64,000 bases of DNA from an uncultured Lachnospiraceae bacterium (GCA_947174505.1 CAMWJF010000007.1:43313-107312); one strand, 5' to 3'. Shown: positions 34,816 to 43,855, numbered from the stretch's first letter. Notes: generated by a model from the letters alone, not told the origin. Numbers and translations: made by a program.

Positions 34816-35496
34816 TTACGATTCTTCGGCATATTCCAGCCGGTAGCCGTGTCCCCGCCGGTTGACGATGGCGACGCGGCTGTCCAATGTTTTCAGCCGC
34901 TTTCGCAGGAAATAGATATAGTTATCCAGATTGCTGCTTTCCACGGAGGTATCCAGTCCCCATACTTTGTGCAGCAGCACGGTGCGGTCCGTGGTCCGGT
35001 CGCCGGCCTGCAGCAGCAGGCGCATCAGTTCGCTTTCCGTCTGGGAGAGGGCGCATTTTCTGTCCCCGCACATAAGGCTGTTTTCCGCGCTGTCAAGGGA
35101 CAGGTCGCCGTAGGAAAGGGCGGCGTTTTCAAACGCATTTTTGCGGCGGAACAGGGAGGCGATTCTGGCGGCAAGCTCCGAGTAGGCAAAGGGTTTTACC
35201 AGATAATCGTCCGCGCCCGCGTTGAGGCCGGTTACCCTGTCGTTTACTTCGCCGAGGGCGGAGAGGATGATGACAGGGGTCAGGTTTCCTTCGGTGCGTA
35301 TGTCGCGCAGGATGCGAAGGCCGTCTTCACCGGGCAGCATACAGTCTAACAGGATCAGGTCGTAAATGCCCTGGCGGATATACAGGATGGCTTCGCCGCC
35401 GTCATGGCAGCAGTCCACGCGGTGGCCGTCCTGCTGTAGCTGCCAGGATACGGCGTGGCATAAGTCTTTATCGTCTTCAATGATCAGAATATTCAT
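34816..35496 (-). CDS. OmpR/PhoB-family response regulator
   Basis: 226 residues. The receiver domain (about 1-115) has the acidic pocket IIEDD, the phosphorylation site Asp51 in LILLDCMLPGEDG, and Lys in YLVKPFAYSEL. The winged-helix output domain follows (LSQTESELMRLLLQAG, VDNYIYFLRKRL-like region, NRRGHGYRLE). The kinase gene starts 33 nt downstream. Four TTAGAR repeats at exact 11-bp steps (35644-35682), just upstream of the divergent lipoprotein operon, match how OmpR-family dimers line up on DNA, so that operon is the likely target. Confidence 0.95.
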   Translation of the reverse strand: MNILIIEDDKDLCHAVSWQLQQDGHRVDCCHDGGEAILYIRQGIYDLILLDCMLPGEDGLRILRDIRTEGNLTPVIILSALGEVNDRVTGLNAGADDYLVKPFAYSELAARIASLFRRKNAFENAALSYGDLSLDSAENSLMCGDRKCALSQTESELMRLLLQAGDRTTDRTVLLHKVWGLDTSVESSNLDNYIYFLRKRLKTLDSRVAIVNRRGHGYRLEYAEES

Positions 35497-35643
35497 GATG
35501 GTTCCCTCTGTTTTATATCCGCAATGGTTTTGCGCCTGCTTCGCAGTGTGGGATCAGTCCCCCAGGCTGCTTTCATGAACAGTTTACCACATTTGTTCTT
35601 TAAATAAATCCTAAATAATTTAGTTTTTGGGAAATATTTTGTT

Positions 35644-35682
35644 TTAGAGATTTCTTAGAATCTTCTTAGAAGATATTTAGAA
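35644..35682 (+). promoter_or_regulatory. Four 11-bp-phased TTAGAR direct repeats (response regulator site)
   Basis: TTAGAG at 35644 and TTAGAA at 35655, 35666 and 35677, each followed by a 5-nt spacer, so the period is exactly 11 bp. The last copies cover the -35 zone of the promoter with -10 at 35694. Confidence 0.75.
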
Positions 35683-35693
35683 TGACTTTTTAT

Positions 35694-35699
35694 TATAAT
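35694..35699 (+). promoter_or_regulatory. -10 box of the lipoprotein-ABC operon, activator-dependent type
   Basis: TATAAT with no good -35 at the right distance (AGATAT at 35671-35676). This suggests that bound response regulator replaces the -35 contact. Confidence 0.6.
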
Positions 35700-35738
35700 A
35701 GACACAAACTTACCGCTATGAGGAAGAAGGGTGACAGG

Positions 35739-38159
35739 ATGCGGAGACGGAAAGACAGGAGAAATGGGAAACTAATAAATGCGGCCGGACTGTGTATGGC
35801 GGCTATGACGGCGGCCGTATGCGCCGTACTACTTTTTGCCTGCGGCAGCGAGGAAAAGGAGATTCCCATGGGCCGGTATGCGGACAGGGAAGTGAAAATG
35901 CCGCCGGGCGTCTTTGATTATATGCATCCCTGTCCGGACGGGAGCTTCTATTTGTACGGCACAGAGGCAAACCTGACTTATGTGGATGCGGAGGGTACAG
36001 GCAAAGCACAGGTCTGGAGCTGGGAGAATACGGCCAATATCAGTAAGAAATATTATGTCGGGGCATCGGACAGCGGGGCGGCTGTCTTCGCGTATACACC
36101 CCAATTCTGGACGGACAAGGAATTAGAAGATCTGTGGATAAAAGGAGTCCCTGCCTGGCTGTACTATTATGTGGATGAAGCGGGACAGAAGCACGTCCTG
36201 GAGCTATATGGGGAGAGCTACCGCAAAAACACAAATCTGAACATGTTCGCCTTTTCACCGGAGGGGGAACTGTATGCGGCTTCCGCAGACAATGTGTACC
36301 GGGTCGATGTAGAGAGCGGTGAGACCGTCAGCCTCTTTGCCACGGAGGGACAGGTGAACGCCATTGTTTTTGTGGACCATGTGCTGTTAGCCGCGGATAA
36401 AGGGAAAACCTATCTCTATGATATGGCGGATGGGAAACTGCTGGAAGATAACGGCGTCCTGAATGAGTTTGTCGCCAGCCACAGCAACGGCGGTATCGCG
36501 ATGGCGGTATCCGACAAGGACATAGATGTGAAAGTGTTGGCGGATTCCGGGGATGCGGGAAACGGGAATACCACGCAGACAGATGGCGGAACAGGCGGGG
36601 AGGGCCGGGTCGGCGCACAGATTCTGTATATGGCGTGCCGCACCGGACTGTACCGTTATATATGGAACGGTTCGGTGATCGAGCAGATTGCCGACGGACA
36701 GATGACGGCCCTTGGCGATACCCAGAGGAACCCGCTTGCGCTGCAGGTGCTGGACAACGGAGAATTCCGTGTGTTTTTCACAAGCAATTATATGGTGGAA
36801 ATGTACTATGACGAGACGCTTCCGGCCAGGCCTTCCAGAGAACTGACAGTGTACAGTCTGGAGGAGAACGGATGGATTCGCTACGCGGGACAGCTTTTCC
36901 AGAAGGAGCATCCCGATGTGCTGGTGAGGTATGAGACAGGCATGGAGGGCGATAATGCGGTCGGCAGGGAGGACGCCCTGAAGAATCTGAACACACGTCT
37001 GCTGGCCGGGGAGGCGCCCGACGTGATCGTGCTGGACGAGATGGATATTGAGCAGTACGCGCAGAAGGGTGTGCTAAAGGAGCTGGACGGTATTCTGCAG
37101 CCCTATCTGGATGACGGCATCCTGTATCAGAACATCGTGGAAGGTATGAGGATGACAGAGGAAAATAAGGTTTACAGTGTGCCCATGATGGTCTATCTGC
37201 CCCTCTGGCTGGGGGAAGAAATGTATCTGGGCGGGGCGGACAGCCTTGAAGATATCGTGGCAGGGGTGGAACTGGCGAGGCAAAAGCATCCGGAGGGGCC
37301 GATTCTCTACACACTCTATCCGAAGGACGTCCTGCTACAGACGATTCCGGTCTGTCTTCCGGCATGGACGAGGGAGGACGGCAGTCTGGATGTGGAGAAA
37401 CTGACTGCGTATTATCAGGCGGTGACAAGGATCTGGGAGCTTGACTGTGAGGGCCTTGACGAGGCGGCGCGGGAGGCATGGCAGAAAAACAATATGGAGC
37501 TTTATGAACCGGCGGATATGGATATGGTGGATATCACATTTAATTTTCAGTACAGCGCGCAGCAGAATTTTGGCGAGACATGGCTGCAGCTTGGCTTTTT
37601 GATGAACCAGCAGTCAGGCGTATCGGATGTCCATGTGGTCAAAACGAATATGGCGGCCGATTGGCAGAAAAAGGAGATTGAGGATGCGGTGACCTTTGGA
37701 GCATACGCAGGACAGGCGGACCATGTCTATTGGGCGAAGACGATCGTTGGTTTGTGTGAGCAGGCAAAAGAGCCGGAGCTTGCAAAAGAGTATCTGGGTC
37801 TGCTGCTCTCCGATACGATGATGCGGAAATGGTGGCTGGAAAGACCGCGAAGCCAGAGTGGGCTCACAATACGAAAGGATTCAATGAGAAATATTTTCGA
37901 TATCAACAATATTGAGTTCGGTCAGGCCATGGGATGGGAGGACCCCACCGGAATCAACCATCCGTTTTCCTGGCCTACGGAGGAGGAACAGCAGTGGATC
38001 TGTCAGATGATGGAGGATGCGGACTGCTGTTACCGTCCCGGGACGATGCTGGAGGAGTGCGCCATGGAGGTTGGCGTCCGGGTACTGGAAGGGGAGCTGA
38101 CCCCGGAAGAAGGAGCGGGGGAAGTCCAAAGAAAAATGGCCATTGCCATGGAAGAATAG
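35739..38159 (+). CDS. Propeller-like/solute-binding fusion lipoprotein 1
   Basis: 806 residues from the ATG at 35739 (AGAAGG upstream); ATGs further upstream lie in the promoter or lack a ribosome site. The lipobox is LFAC (Cys35). Residues about 40-385 are a beta-rich region with repeated blade-like motifs (DYMHPCPDGSFYLYG, FAFSPEGELYAAS, LYMACRTGLYRYIW). From about 390 on it is a family 1 sugar-binding fold (ELTVYSLEENGWIRYAGQLF, LNTRLLAGEAPDVIVLDEMD, LKELDGIL, KVYSVPMMVYLPLW). A Gly/Thr/Asn-rich insert near residues 270-295 is absent from the paralogue. Such a fusion is unusual for an ABC binding protein. It ends inside the ribosome site of the second copy. Confidence 0.85.
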   Translation: MRRRKDRRNGKLINAAGLCMAAMTAAVCAVLLFACGSEEKEIPMGRYADREVKMPPGVFDYMHPCPDGSFYLYGTEANLTYVDAEGTGKAQVWSWENTANISKKYYVGASDSGAAVFAYTPQFWTDKELEDLWIKGVPAWLYYYVDEAGQKHVLELYGESYRKNTNLNMFAFSPEGELYAASADNVYRVDVESGETVSLFATEGQVNAIVFVDHVLLAADKGKTYLYDMADGKLLEDNGVLNEFVASHSNGGIAMAVSDKDIDVKVLADSGDAGNGNTTQTDGGTGGEGRVGAQILYMACRTGLYRYIWNGSVIEQIADGQMTALGDTQRNPLALQVLDNGEFRVFFTSNYMVEMYYDETLPARPSRELTVYSLEENGWIRYAGQLFQKEHPDVLVRYETGMEGDNAVGREDALKNLNTRLLAGEAPDVIVLDEMDIEQYAQKGVLKELDGILQPYLDDGILYQNIVEGMRMTEENKVYSVPMMVYLPLWLGEEMYLGGADSLEDIVAGVELARQKHPEGPILYTLYPKDVLLQTIPVCLPAWTREDGSLDVEKLTAYYQAVTRIWELDCEGLDEAAREAWQKNNMELYEPADMDMVDITFNFQYSAQQNFGETWLQLGFLMNQQSGVSDVHVVKTNMAADWQKKEIEDAVTFGAYAGQADHVYWAKTIVGLCEQAKEPELAKEYLGLLLSDTMMRKWWLERPRSQSGLTIRKDSMRNIFDINNIEFGQAMGWEDPTGINHPFSWPTEEEQQWICQMMEDADCCYRPGTMLEECAMEVGVRVLEGELTPEEGAGEVQRKMAIAMEE

Positions 38160-38166
38160 GAGATGG

Positions 38167-40491
38167 ATGCGGATGAGTCCGGGGGGAAAGATTCGGGAAA
38201 AGCGGAAGAACATAAGACGCGGCTTTTTGCGCACAGTGACTGTGATGATATGCGCCGTACTGCTTTTTGCCTGCGGCAGTGAGGAGGAAGAGATTCCCAT
38301 GGGACGCTACGCGGACAGGGAGGTGAAGCTGCCGGGTGCGGGATATGAGTATATGCATCCCTGTGCGGACGGCGGGTACTATCTTTTCGGGAATGATGCG
38401 GATCTGACGCATGTGGCTGCGGACGGCACGGTCAGCAGGGATAAATGGGGCTGGGAGAACAGCGCGAATATCCACGTAAAATTCTCCTACGGCGTCTCTG
38501 ATAACGGTGCGGTGATCTTTGGATATACACCGATGTTCTATTCGGACGAGGAATACGAGGCTTATGCCGCTGAGGGAGACAACCGGTATCTGTATTACTA
38601 TGTGGACGAAGGGGGAGAACAGCATCCGCTGGCGCTTTATGGAGCCGATTATCAGAAAGCCACCAATCTGGAAACCTTTGCTTTTGCACCGGACGGAAGA
38701 ATCTATGCCGCTTCCGACTCCTGTGTGTACCGCATCAACGCGGAAAGCGGGGAGACGGAAAGCCTGTTTGCCACGACAGGACAGATCAGGGAATTTGCCT
38801 TTGTGGATGACACGATGCTTGCCCTGAACGCAGAGCAGGCTTATCTCTACGATATGGCGGGAGAGAAGATGCTTTCGGATAACGGCGTCCTGAATGAATT
38901 TGCGAAGTCGCACCAGAGCGGCCGCATCGTTCTGGCGGTGGCGGATGGGGACGGAACAAAAGTCCTTTATCTTGCCTGCCGTACGGGTCTGTACCGCTAT
39001 GTGTGGGGCGGCTCGATTATTGAGCAGATTGCGGACGGGCAAATGCTTGCCCTGGGAGACAGCCAGTATAATCCCTATGCGCTGCAGATTCTGGATCAGG
39101 AGCAGTTCAGGGTATATTTCAGCGGCAATTACATGGTGGAGATGTACTATGACGAGACACTTCCGATGAGGCCGGCAAAAGAGCTGACGGTCTACAGTCT
39201 GGAAGAAAACGGGCGCATCCGCTATGCAGGGCGCCTTTTCCAGAAGGAACACCCGGATGTGCTGGTGACTTATGAAACAGGAATGGACGGCGACAATGCC
39301 GTCAACAGGGAGGATGCGCTCAAAAATCTGAATACGAGGATACTGGCGGGAGAAGTGCCGGATGTGATCATAATGGATGATATGGATATGGAGCAGTATG
39401 CGGATAAGGGTGTGCTGAGGGAGCTGGATGCACTCCTTGCGCCCTATGAAGAGGAGGGCGTACTGTACCAGAATATTGTGGAAGGTATGCGCATGACAGG
39501 GGAAAACAAAATATACGGCGTGCCAATGACGGTCGAGCTGCCCCTGTATTTGGGTGAGAGGAAATATGTGGATGACATACAGGGGCTTGATGGGATCGTA
39601 GCGGGAGCGGAGCGGGCGAGAGCGGAACACCCGGAAGGCCCGCTCATCGACACGCCCTGTCAGGAGGATCTGTTTAATCTGTTGATTCCGGTCTGTCTGC
39701 CTGCATGGACGAAGGAGGACGGCACGCTGGACACAGACCGTCTGACGGCGTTCTATCAGTCGGCGGCGAGGCTGTGGGAGCTGGACAGCGAGGGGCTGGG
39801 TGAAGAAAAGAGGCGCAAGTGGCAGCAGGATCTGGCGGAGGAAGGGTCAGACCTTACGAATATCATGTTCGGGCAGTATGAAGATATTTACAATATCGGC
39901 GAGACATGGATTGCCCTCGGCTATCTGAAAAACACATGGTACGGGATGACAAATCTGCACACAAGAATGGAAAATTACAGGAATGGTTACTCGTACTATA
40001 AAAAACTGGAGGATGAACCGGCTTACGGGAGAATGATGGGACAGGCGGGAAACGTATATCGGGCGGGAACGATTGTGGGATTGTGTGAAAAGGCAAAAGA
40101 GCCGGAACTTGGGGAGTCGTTCATGGAACTGCTTCTGTCTGATACCATGATGCAGAAATGGTGGCTGGAAGGGCACTTCGAAGGAGGGATTCCGATCAGG
40201 AAGGATTCTCTGGCGGCGATTCTGGATATCAATAACCGCGCGTTTGCCGAGGTCAAGGGATGGACTGCCGGCGATATTGATGGGATCTACAAAGAAGCTT
40301 TCTGGCCGACGGAGGAAGAGCTGCAGTGGCTGTCTGACGCCATGGAAGAATCTGACTGCTGTTACAGGGCGGGAACGCTTTTGGAGGAGAATGTCAGGGA
40401 GACGGGAGCCCGTGTGCTTGCGGGGGAGCTGTCGCCGGAGGAAGGAGCGGGAGAGGTTGAAAGGAAAATGGCGATTGCCATGGAGGAGTAA
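38167..40491 (+). CDS. Propeller-like/solute-binding fusion lipoprotein 2
   Basis: 774 residues from the ATG at 38167; AGGAGAT overlaps the stop of copy 1, and an ATG at 38173 is also possible. The lipobox is LFAC (Cys36). It shares most of its length with copy 1, including CGSEEEEIPMGRYADREVK, FAFAPDGRIYAAS, GVLNEF, YLACRTGLYRYVW, LNTRILAGEVPDVIIMDDMD and the C-terminal VERKMAIAMEE, and clearly arose by tandem duplication followed by divergence. The substrate is probably an oligosaccharide (family knowledge). The permease gene begins inside its last codons. Confidence 0.86.
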   Translation: MRMSPGGKIREKRKNIRRGFLRTVTVMICAVLLFACGSEEEEIPMGRYADREVKLPGAGYEYMHPCADGGYYLFGNDADLTHVAADGTVSRDKWGWENSANIHVKFSYGVSDNGAVIFGYTPMFYSDEEYEAYAAEGDNRYLYYYVDEGGEQHPLALYGADYQKATNLETFAFAPDGRIYAASDSCVYRINAESGETESLFATTGQIREFAFVDDTMLALNAEQAYLYDMAGEKMLSDNGVLNEFAKSHQSGRIVLAVADGDGTKVLYLACRTGLYRYVWGGSIIEQIADGQMLALGDSQYNPYALQILDQEQFRVYFSGNYMVEMYYDETLPMRPAKELTVYSLEENGRIRYAGRLFQKEHPDVLVTYETGMDGDNAVNREDALKNLNTRILAGEVPDVIIMDDMDMEQYADKGVLRELDALLAPYEEEGVLYQNIVEGMRMTGENKIYGVPMTVELPLYLGERKYVDDIQGLDGIVAGAERARAEHPEGPLIDTPCQEDLFNLLIPVCLPAWTKEDGTLDTDRLTAFYQSAARLWELDSEGLGEEKRRKWQQDLAEEGSDLTNIMFGQYEDIYNIGETWIALGYLKNTWYGMTNLHTRMENYRNGYSYYKKLEDEPAYGRMMGQAGNVYRAGTIVGLCEKAKEPELGESFMELLLSDTMMQKWWLEGHFEGGIPIRKDSLAAILDINNRAFAEVKGWTAGDIDGIYKEAFWPTEEELQWLSDAMEESDCCYRAGTLLEENVRETGARVLAGELSPEEGAGEVERKMAIAMEE

Positions 40492-41326
40492 GAGACTTTT
40501 GTTTCTGCTGCCGGGATTTTCGGGCGTGATGCTGTTCTATCTGCTTCCCTTTTTCGAGGTGGCGCGGCGCTCCTTTCTTAAGGCCGGCAACAATACCTTT
40601 GTGGGGGTGGACAATTACAGTGCGGTGCTGGAAAACGGCGCGTTCGTTCTGGCTTTGCGAAATACGCTTCTGTACATGGCGGTGGGCGTGCCGCTTCTGA
40701 TGGGCATCAGTCTGCTTCTGTCGCTGCTTTTGCGGAATCTGGCGCTGCGGCGCAGGCTGGTGTCGGCTATGCTTCTGCCCATGGCAGTGCCGGCGGCCGT
40801 TATGGTTCTGACGCTGCAGATCCTGATCGACAGACAGGGAGTTATCAATGGAGTGTTGACAAATGTGTCGGAAAAAATGGCGGCGCTCCCTGTCTTTGCC
40901 GCCATTGACTATCTCAATACCGAATGGGCGCTGGTGGTGGTGGTGTGCAGTTTCCTGTGGAAAAATACGGGATACATGGTCATTCTCTGGCTTGCGGGTC
41001 TCGCGGCGCTGCCGAAGGAAGTGGAAGAGGCGGCACAGGTGGATGGCGCGGGCAGATGGCAGCGCTGGCATTACATTATCAGGCCGGGGCTGTCCGGCAG
41101 TTTTTTTACCATAGGGATGCTGTCCGTACTGCAGATCTTTAAAAGCTACAGGGAAGTCTGGATGGTGGCGGGGAGCTACCCCCAGGAACATATTTATTTT
41201 TTACAGCACCTTTTACAGAACTGGTATCTGAAACTGGAGTTTGACAGGATGGCTGCGCTGACAGTGCTCCTGTCTCTTGTGCTGCTCCTGGTGTGCCTGC
41301 TCCTGCAACATGAAAAGCGCTTCTAA
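40475..41326 (+). CDS. ABC sugar permease, MalF/UgpA-like
   Basis: 283 residues if the TTG at 40475 (MPWRSKRLLFLLPGFSG) is used. AAAGGAAA stands 8 nt before it and the gene overlaps the end of lipoprotein 2 by 17 nt. A second TTG at 40499 behind GGAGGAG is possible. No ATG start exists unless the frame reaches far into the preceding gene. Six membrane segments and the EAA loop (EEAAQVDGAGRWQRWHYI) mark a binding-protein-dependent permease. It should pair with the next permease and with a shared ATPase, because no ATPase gene is present in the operon. Confidence 0.88.
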   Translation: MPWRSKRLLFLLPGFSGVMLFYLLPFFEVARRSFLKAGNNTFVGVDNYSAVLENGAFVLALRNTLLYMAVGVPLLMGISLLLSLLLRNLALRRRLVSAMLLPMAVPAAVMVLTLQILIDRQGVINGVLTNVSEKMAALPVFAAIDYLNTEWALVVVVCSFLWKNTGYMVILWLAGLAALPKEVEEAAQVDGAGRWQRWHYIIRPGLSGSFFTIGMLSVLQIFKSYREVWMVAGSYPQEHIYFLQHLLQNWYLKLEFDRMAALTVLLSLVLLLVCLLLQHEKRF

Positions 41327-41332
41327 AGACGT

Positions 41333-41357
41333 GGAATGCCTGTAATACGGGCATTCC
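41333..41357. repeat. Hairpin repeat between the permease genes
   Basis: GGAATGCC (41333-41340) with GGCATTCC (41350-41357), preceded by CTTCTAAAGACG, the same internal-loop sequence as at 6266-6275. It starts 7 nt after the stop codon. Confidence 0.6.
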
Positions 41358-41446
41358 CTGCATGGATTTTGCGGGAAGGGAAGCGGTAAGGGAGAAGCGG
41401 CGGGCGGACAGGGACGTGAGAAGACGGGGAGGCGGAAGGAAACAGA

Positions 41447-42349
41447 ATGGGGAGCAGACTGACAGTTTTCGCATGGGCGGCAAAAGCGTACGGCAGATGG
41501 CGGAAAAGGAAAATGACATGGCTCGCCGTGGGAATCTGCGCGGCAGCGGCGGCTCTGATCTGCGCGCCGCTTCTTATGATTCCCGGCGGCGCCCTGATGG
41601 ACAGCGCGGAGGTGCACCGCATTCTGGCGCCTGTCATGGGAGAGGGAAAGGGGTTTGCGGTATGGCATCTGATCCCCCTTTATCCGACACTGGATCATTT
41701 CTACAGGCTGTTGGTTGAGTCGCCTGCTTTTTATCAGCTTTTCTGGAATACGGTGGGGATGACGGCGGCAATCCTTGCGGGGCAGCTGGCCGTGGGGCTG
41801 CCTTCGGCATGGGCCTTTGCCGCTTTTCGCTTCCGGGGCAGGCATTTTTTGTTCGGGCTTTATGTGGTGCTGATGCTGCTGCCCTTTCAGGTCATGCTGC
41901 TGCCGCAATATATCGTATTGCAGAAGCTGCATTTATACAATCATGCAGCGGCAGTGATTCTTCCGGCTATCTTTTCCACCTTTCCCGTATTTATCATGTA
42001 CCGGGGGTTTACCCAGATCGATGCAGAGGTGACGGAGGCCGCCAGACTGGACGGCGCGGGTGAAATGCAGATCTTTTTCTACGTCGGGCTGCCTTTGGGA
42101 AAGACGGGAATACAGGCGGCGGTGGTTCTGGGTTTTCTGGAATATTGGAATCTGGTGGAACAGCCCATGGCTTTTTTGGAAGAACAGGCGAGATGGCCGC
42201 TTTCCCTCTATCTGCCGCAGATCACGGTCAGTCAGGCGGGGTTTGCCTTTGCGGTGTCGGTGATGGTGCTGGTCCCGGCGCTGTTTGTCTTTGCGCTGGG
42301 GCAGGACGCGCTGGAGGAGGGAATTGCGTATATCGGGGTAAAAACGTAA
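41447..42349 (+). CDS. ABC sugar permease, MalG-like
   Basis: 300 residues behind AAGGAAAC. Six membrane segments are visible, with the EAA motif TEAARLDGAGEMQIFFYVGL in the cytoplasmic loop and a large extracellular loop after the first span, typical of MalG/AraQ-type permeases for oligosaccharides. It completes the membrane pore with the preceding permease. It is separated by about 120 nt containing a hairpin, which may lower its expression. Confidence 0.93.
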   Translation: MGSRLTVFAWAAKAYGRWRKRKMTWLAVGICAAAAALICAPLLMIPGGALMDSAEVHRILAPVMGEGKGFAVWHLIPLYPTLDHFYRLLVESPAFYQLFWNTVGMTAAILAGQLAVGLPSAWAFAAFRFRGRHFLFGLYVVLMLLPFQVMLLPQYIVLQKLHLYNHAAAVILPAIFSTFPVFIMYRGFTQIDAEVTEAARLDGAGEMQIFFYVGLPLGKTGIQAAVVLGFLEYWNLVEQPMAFLEEQARWPLSLYLPQITVSQAGFAFAVSVMVLVPALFVFALGQDALEEGIAYIGVKT

Positions 42350-42375
42350 GAGAATGCCTGAAAAGCGGTATGCTG
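42350..42375. repeat. Degenerate hairpin repeat after MalG-like gene
   Basis: GAGAATGCC begins directly at the stop codon (42350-42358), and the partner half has decayed to GGTATGCTGC. Confidence 0.45.
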
Positions 42376-42422
42376 CGGACTGATGGCAGCAGGTTTCGGA
42401 ACGGAGAAGGGAAAGGGCCGGG

Positions 42423-43766
42423 ATGCAAATGGAATCAAAGAAAAAGCTGTGGAGAGGGTTTGCGGCCTTTATGGCGGCCATGCTGGTTATGACATATGTG
42501 TCACGAATGGTCTATGTGAGCAGGATGCCGAGAGTCAGGTGGAGCAGCCCCATAGAGGCGTCCATCCGCAATCAGATCAGGGCGGAGGGGACGGTGGAGG
42601 TGGTCAATGCGCAGGCAATTATCGGTCTGGAAGGACTGCTTGTGGAGAAGGTCTGCGTGGTGGCTGGCGACCGGATCGAGACGGGCACTGTGCTCTACGA
42701 GGTGAACATGGAAGATATGCTCGCGCAGCTTGCCGAGCTGGAAGCGCAGGAGCAGGCGTGGCAGGAGCAGGAGCAGGCCAAACGCCGGGAGGCGGCCACG
42801 GGCGCCGTCCGTGCACAGGAGGATTATGACACGACTGTCGTAGAATTGGACAGAAAAATTGCGGAGGAGACAAAGAAGCTGGAAGAGCTGCTGGAGGATC
42901 TGGATACCCACATGTTCCGTATTCCCGAGGAGGACGCCTCCGACGAAATCTGGATTGCATGGGCGGATGAGCGGCTGCGGTTTGACAGGGAGATTGCGGA
43001 GAAAAAGCGGGAGATCGAGGATATACAGCTTGAGAAGGATAAGATGCTAAGGCAGGCGGACAGAAACATCGAGGACGCAAGGCGCGCCCAGAGCGCGGCG
43101 GAGAGCGGTCTGGATCTGGGGGCCGGCGGCGTCAGCCAGCTGCTGGAGAGACAGGAGCGGATTGCGCTCCTGACGGCGCTTTCCCAGAATGAGGGAAAGG
43201 TGACGGCGGCGTGTGCAGGGGACGTTCTGGAGGTGATGATGCAGTCCGGCATGCGGATGGGGGCATCGGCGGTTCTGCGCTATGCCGACGATGAGGGCAG
43301 CAGGATATTCCGCACGGTGATCAGCCAGGAACAGAAGGCCAGGGTGCATACGGGGGATACGGTTCGTCTCACCTTTCCGGGAAGCGCGGAGGAGGTGGGT
43401 GAGACGATTGACTCTATCGTGCAGGAAAACGGGAGTTATACTGTGACGGTCCGGCTGGAGCCGGGCGTGGCCCGGGGGCGCACGGAGGGAGTCATGGAGC
43501 TGGTCTCCACTTCGGAAATCTATGATTTCGTGGTGCCGGTCAGGGCGCTCCACAACGACGGCGGCAACGTGGTTTATGTTCTGGAGGAGAAGGAGGGCAT
43601 TCTCGGCACGGAGCTGAGCGTCAGGAGCATGACGGTGCGCCTGCTGGACAAAAACGAGGATTATGCGGCTGTGGCAGACGAACTGCTGACGGGCGATATA
43701 AAGGTAGTGACAGAGTGTGATAAGGAGCTGGAAAATGGCATGGCCGTGAAGGAGTGGGGAGAGTGA
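42423..43766 (+). CDS. HlyD-like membrane fusion protein
   Basis: 447 residues. One N-terminal membrane segment (about 11-27) is followed by a short barrel/lipoyl-like half (EGTVEVVNAQAIIGLEGLLV, GDRIETGTVLYEV), a long coiled coil (about 95-225, Glu/Lys/Arg/Gln rich, EEDASDEIWIAWADERL in the middle), and the second lipoyl and barrel half (GDVLEVMMQSGMRMGAS, VHTGDTVRLTF, FVVPVRALHNDGG). This is the adaptor architecture of HlyD/MacA proteins. No exporter ATPase or MacB-like permease is next to it; it follows the sugar permeases by 73 nt. It might act as a wall-spanning scaffold or work with an exporter elsewhere (inference). Confidence 0.82.
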   Translation: MQMESKKKLWRGFAAFMAAMLVMTYVSRMVYVSRMPRVRWSSPIEASIRNQIRAEGTVEVVNAQAIIGLEGLLVEKVCVVAGDRIETGTVLYEVNMEDMLAQLAELEAQEQAWQEQEQAKRREAATGAVRAQEDYDTTVVELDRKIAEETKKLEELLEDLDTHMFRIPEEDASDEIWIAWADERLRFDREIAEKKREIEDIQLEKDKMLRQADRNIEDARRAQSAAESGLDLGAGGVSQLLERQERIALLTALSQNEGKVTAACAGDVLEVMMQSGMRMGASAVLRYADDEGSRIFRTVISQEQKARVHTGDTVRLTFPGSAEEVGETIDSIVQENGSYTVTVRLEPGVARGRTEGVMELVSTSEIYDFVVPVRALHNDGGNVVYVLEEKEGILGTELSVRSMTVRLLDKNEDYAAVADELLTGDIKVVTECDKELENGMAVKEWGE

Positions 43767-43855
43767 AAAGAACTTCCAGCGCTCAGCAGCAGAGGCTGCT
43801 TCGCTAAGAAGTTCTATGTTTCACTCAGGAGAATGCCTGAAATGCGGCATTCTCC
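43760..43855. repeat. Composite double-hairpin repeat after the HlyD-like gene
   Basis: The outer stem GAGTGAAA-AGAACTT pairs with AAGTTCT-TTTCACTC (about 43761-43826), with an inner stem AGCAGC/GCTGCT and 3' loop CGCTAAG. The second hairpin is GGAGAATGCC (43828-43837) with GGCATTCTCC (43846-43855). The inner stem and second hairpin are the same as at 54360-54450. Confidence 0.7.

Noticed and set aside
35682..35738. Longer start for fusion lipoprotein 1
   Set aside because: The ATG at 35682 lies upstream of the -10 box, so it would not be transcribed; no ribosome site is present.
37975..39630. 551-codon minus-strand frame opposite the fusion lipoproteins
   Set aside because: It overlaps both lipoprotein genes, is rich in His and Arg as typical antisense frames are, and lacks a start signal.
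40244..40474. N-terminal extension of the first permease into lipoprotein 2
   Set aside because: It would overlap about 250 nt of a conserved gene and adds an Arg-rich, non-homologous stretch; internal TTG starts fit better.
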